Origin: Halomonas heilongjiangensis
GTDB lineage: Bacteria > Pseudomonadota > Gammaproteobacteria > Pseudomonadales > Halomonadaceae
DNA length: 64,000 bases
Direction of reading: 5' to 3'
Assembly: GCF_002879645.1 (NCBI RefSeq)
Contig: NZ_PNRE01000065.1
Location: 1 to 64,000 of the forward strand
Positions 62,421 to 64,000 of the stretch are shown here, one piece after another (position 1 is the stretch's first letter; each line of letters starts with the position of its first letter). The notes under the pieces are model-generated. The model made no database searches, was not told the DNA's origin, and saw only the letters and a program-made list of their open reading frames with translations. Both the position numbers and the translations under genes were made by a program.

Positions 62421-63254
62421 CTACTGCTCGCGCGAGGGCTGGCGGTACTGGTTGGGCGTGGCGGCTACCAGGCGCTTGAAGGTGCGCTGGAAGTGCGGCT
62501 GGTCGGCAAAGCCGGCGTTCAGGGCCGCCTCGGCGATGGGTGTACCGCCCTTCAGCTCGCGTTGGCCCAGTTGGATGCGGCGGTTGATCAGGTAGGCATG
62601 GGGCGTGAAACCGAAGTGCTGCTTGAAGGCACGGATGAGGTGGCCGGGGCTGTAGCCGGTGCGCTGGCACAGGGCGTCCAGGGACAGGTCCTGCGCCGCG
62701 TGCTCGTCCAGGTAGGCGGCCAGCTCCTGCAGGGTGGCCGGCGCCATCGGCAGTGGCTGCGTCGGCTGGTCAGCCAGCTCGTGCATCAAGGCGGAAAGGT
62801 ATTCGACCACTAGCGTCTGCTTGTCCAGCAGGTCACGCCGGGGGTCCAGCAAGCAGGCCGCCATGTGGCAGTACCCCTCGTACCATTCGGGATCCGGGAT
62901 CACGGCGGTGGCGATGTCCTGCCAACGTGGCGCCTCGAGTAGCCCGGCCTGGTAGCGAAGCTCGGTCAGCCAGTCGGCATCGACGTACAGCATCAGGTAG
63001 GCCCAGGGCCGGTTGTCGATGGGGTTGCAGGCGTGCGCCCAGTCGGGATTCATCATGACCAGGGTGCCGGCGCTCACGTGGTAGCGGTCGTCCCGGTAGC
63101 GGAACGTGCTCTCCCCCGCGGTAATCGCCCCCAGCGACCATTGCGTATGGCTATGCAGGGCATAGCAGACCTTGCGGCCGTCCTCGACCCTGCGCAGCTC
63201 CACATGGGGCATACGCGGGTCACGCCAGAACAGGGGGTTTCGTGGATCCGTCAT
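62421..63254 (-). CDS. AraC-family transcriptional regulator
   Basis: The protein has 277 residues. N-terminal cupin-like arm (HSHTQWSLGAITAGESTFRY, GTLVMMNPDWAHACNP). C-terminal double helix-turn-helix: LDALCQRTGYSPGHLIRAFK and ALNAGFADQPHFQRTFKRLV with ATPNQYR. Similar regulators commonly flank LysE exporters; no such partner is adjacent here. Confidence 0.87.
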   Translation of the reverse strand: MTDPRNPLFWRDPRMPHVELRRVEDGRKVCYALHSHTQWSLGAITAGESTFRYRDDRYHVSAGTLVMMNPDWAHACNPIDNRPWAYLMLYVDADWLTELRYQAGLLEAPRWQDIATAVIPDPEWYEGYCHMAACLLDPRRDLLDKQTLVVEYLSALMHELADQPTQPLPMAPATLQELAAYLDEHAAQDLSLDALCQRTGYSPGHLIRAFKQHFGFTPHAYLINRRIQLGQRELKGGTPIAEAALNAGFADQPHFQRTFKRLVAATPNQYRQPSREQ

Positions 63255-63336
63255 GATCTACCTGTACCTGCATTGCTTCGTGCCTTGCGGTTCACCCGGG
63301 TCGCCGGGGCCGCTCGTCGATTTGTTCAGCATTTCC

Positions 63337-63741
63337 CTAAAGGTGCGAACAATGCCGAGGAGCCTCTTGCCAGCGGTCGTTGATACCATCCACGTAGACA
63401 ATGGGGATCCTTGACAACTCTTCCTCGGTGACACCTTCCAGGCAGCCGATGTTGATGCCATACATCTTGCCGATCTGGGTATCATTGCCGACACCGAAGG
63501 GCCGAATACCGCAGACCTTGCAGAAAAAGTGCTGGTTCTTCTTCGTATTGAAGAGATATTCTGTCAGCATCTCCTGTCCTGCGGTAAGACGAAATCCGTC
63601 CTCCCTGGCGACAGCCGGCCAGAACCGGCTTCTTCGGCAGATCGAGCAGTTGCACCGAAATGAATCCTGCGCAAGATCCAGGTCCGCTTCAAAGCGGACA
63701 GCACCACAGTGGCAGCTACCTTCATAGGTCTTCAACACCAT
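63337..63741 (-). CDS. GFA-family glutathione-dependent formaldehyde-activating enzyme-like protein
   Basis: The protein has 134 residues starting MVLKTYEGSCHCGAVRFEAD. Zinc cysteines: SCHCGAV, FRCNCSICRRSRFW and FFCKVCGIRPFGVGND match the GFA zinc-binding pattern. Formaldehyde activation itself is doubtful for most members. Followed by a short gap to the AraC gene. Confidence 0.87.
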   Translation of the reverse strand: MVLKTYEGSCHCGAVRFEADLDLAQDSFRCNCSICRRSRFWPAVAREDGFRLTAGQEMLTEYLFNTKKNQHFFCKVCGIRPFGVGNDTQIGKMYGINIGCLEGVTEEELSRIPIVYVDGINDRWQEAPRHCSHL

Positions 63742-63789
63742 GCTTCTCCTATCGACTGTACGCTGCACTGAGCAGCGGTCAGCAACACA

Positions 63790-64000
63790 CTATCTCCCGC
63801 CCGTCACATCAAGCAGGGTGCCGGTCGAGTAGGAAGCGTCGTCCGATAACAGCCAGAGTACCGCCCGAGCGACCTCCTCGGCTTCTCCGCCGCGCTGCAT
63901 GGGCACGGAAGCCTTGACGCGTTCGACTCGATCGGGCTCTCCGCCACTGGTATGAATCTCGGTATAGATCACTCCCGGACGCACGGCATTGACTCGAATG
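63790..64000 (-). CDS. Short-chain dehydrogenase/reductase, C-terminal part (runs off the right edge)
   Basis: The frame enters at 64000 with IRVNAVRPGVIYTEIHTSGG and ends with AEEVARAVLWLLSDDASYST and GTLLDVTGGR, the FabG-like SDR end. The Rossmann motif and the catalytic Tyr/Lys lie beyond the window, so substrate cannot be guessed. Confidence 0.88.
   Translation of the reverse strand, partial: IRVNAVRPGVIYTEIHTSGGEPDRVERVKASVPMQRGGEAEEVARAVLWLLSDDASYSTGTLLDVTGGR

Overview
The window is high-GC, gene-dense chromosomal DNA from a gammaproteobacterium. Gene content and protein style (OsmC-YcaO fusion protein, sulfolactate sulfo-lyase, several tripartite tricarboxylate transporters, liu leucine-catabolism operon) look most like Halomonas or a close relative. 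That placement is inference from gene content; no rRNA, tRNA or other marker gene was seen.

Left part (1-15.4 kb): a sulfolactate sulfo-lyase pair (suyB runs off the left edge, suyA) is followed by a decay zone at 1.5-3.3 kb. It holds an IS1380-type transposase remnant, a frameshifted trmJ start, an isochorismatase-family gene with an internal TAG and a short membrane-protein tail. Next come an AhpD-like protein, a cysteine synthase-glutaredoxin fusion, a SARP/BTAD-type regulator coupled to a tandem DUF4242 protein, an OsmC protein coupled to a flavin oxidoreductase, a SleB-like hydrolase, a patatin-like lipase coupled to a GntP permease, an exported VOC protein and a methyltransferase.

Acetoin/butanediol region (15.4-24.8 kb): one minus-strand operon runs Tat-exported small subunit, GMC oxidoreductase, E1 alpha, butanediol-type dehydrogenase, E1 beta, free-standing lipoyl protein, E2 core without a lipoyl domain, lipoate ligase. 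A sigma-54 activator of the AcoR type is divergent. Sigma-54-like promoters with a shared ACACCTGT-centred palindrome lie upstream of this operon and upstream of the VOC gene at 14.0 kb, which suggests one regulon.

Middle (24.8-42.2 kb): truncated hemoglobin plus TetR regulator with matching operators; a one-component regulator divergent from a tungstate-type ABC transporter (tupBCA); an amidohydrolase, GntR regulator, TctCBA transporter and TctDE-type two-component system; a second TctCBA transporter with an AbrB-family membrane protein on the opposite strand; a LysR regulator divergent from an SbtA-type bicarbonate transporter.

Leucine catabolism (42.3-49.5 kb): liuA-liuB-liuC-liuD-liuE in order behind a perfect LiuR-type palindrome, with 7-bp repeat tracts in two spacers, an inverted-repeat element before liuE and a strong terminator after it.

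Right part (49.5-64 kb): an accessory region. Two attC-like sites bracket a small minus-strand gene, as in integron gene cassettes, with no integrase in the window. Then an alpha carbonic anhydrase, a QseBC-like two-component system, LysR, glutathione transferase, DHFR-like protein, LysE exporter, gene fragments (LysE tail, SnoaL-like start, SagB-like start), a VOC protein, the OsmC-YcaO protein, a CIA30-DCC fusion, an AraC regulator, a GFA-family protein and an SDR cut by the right edge. No CRISPR array or RNA gene was recognised.
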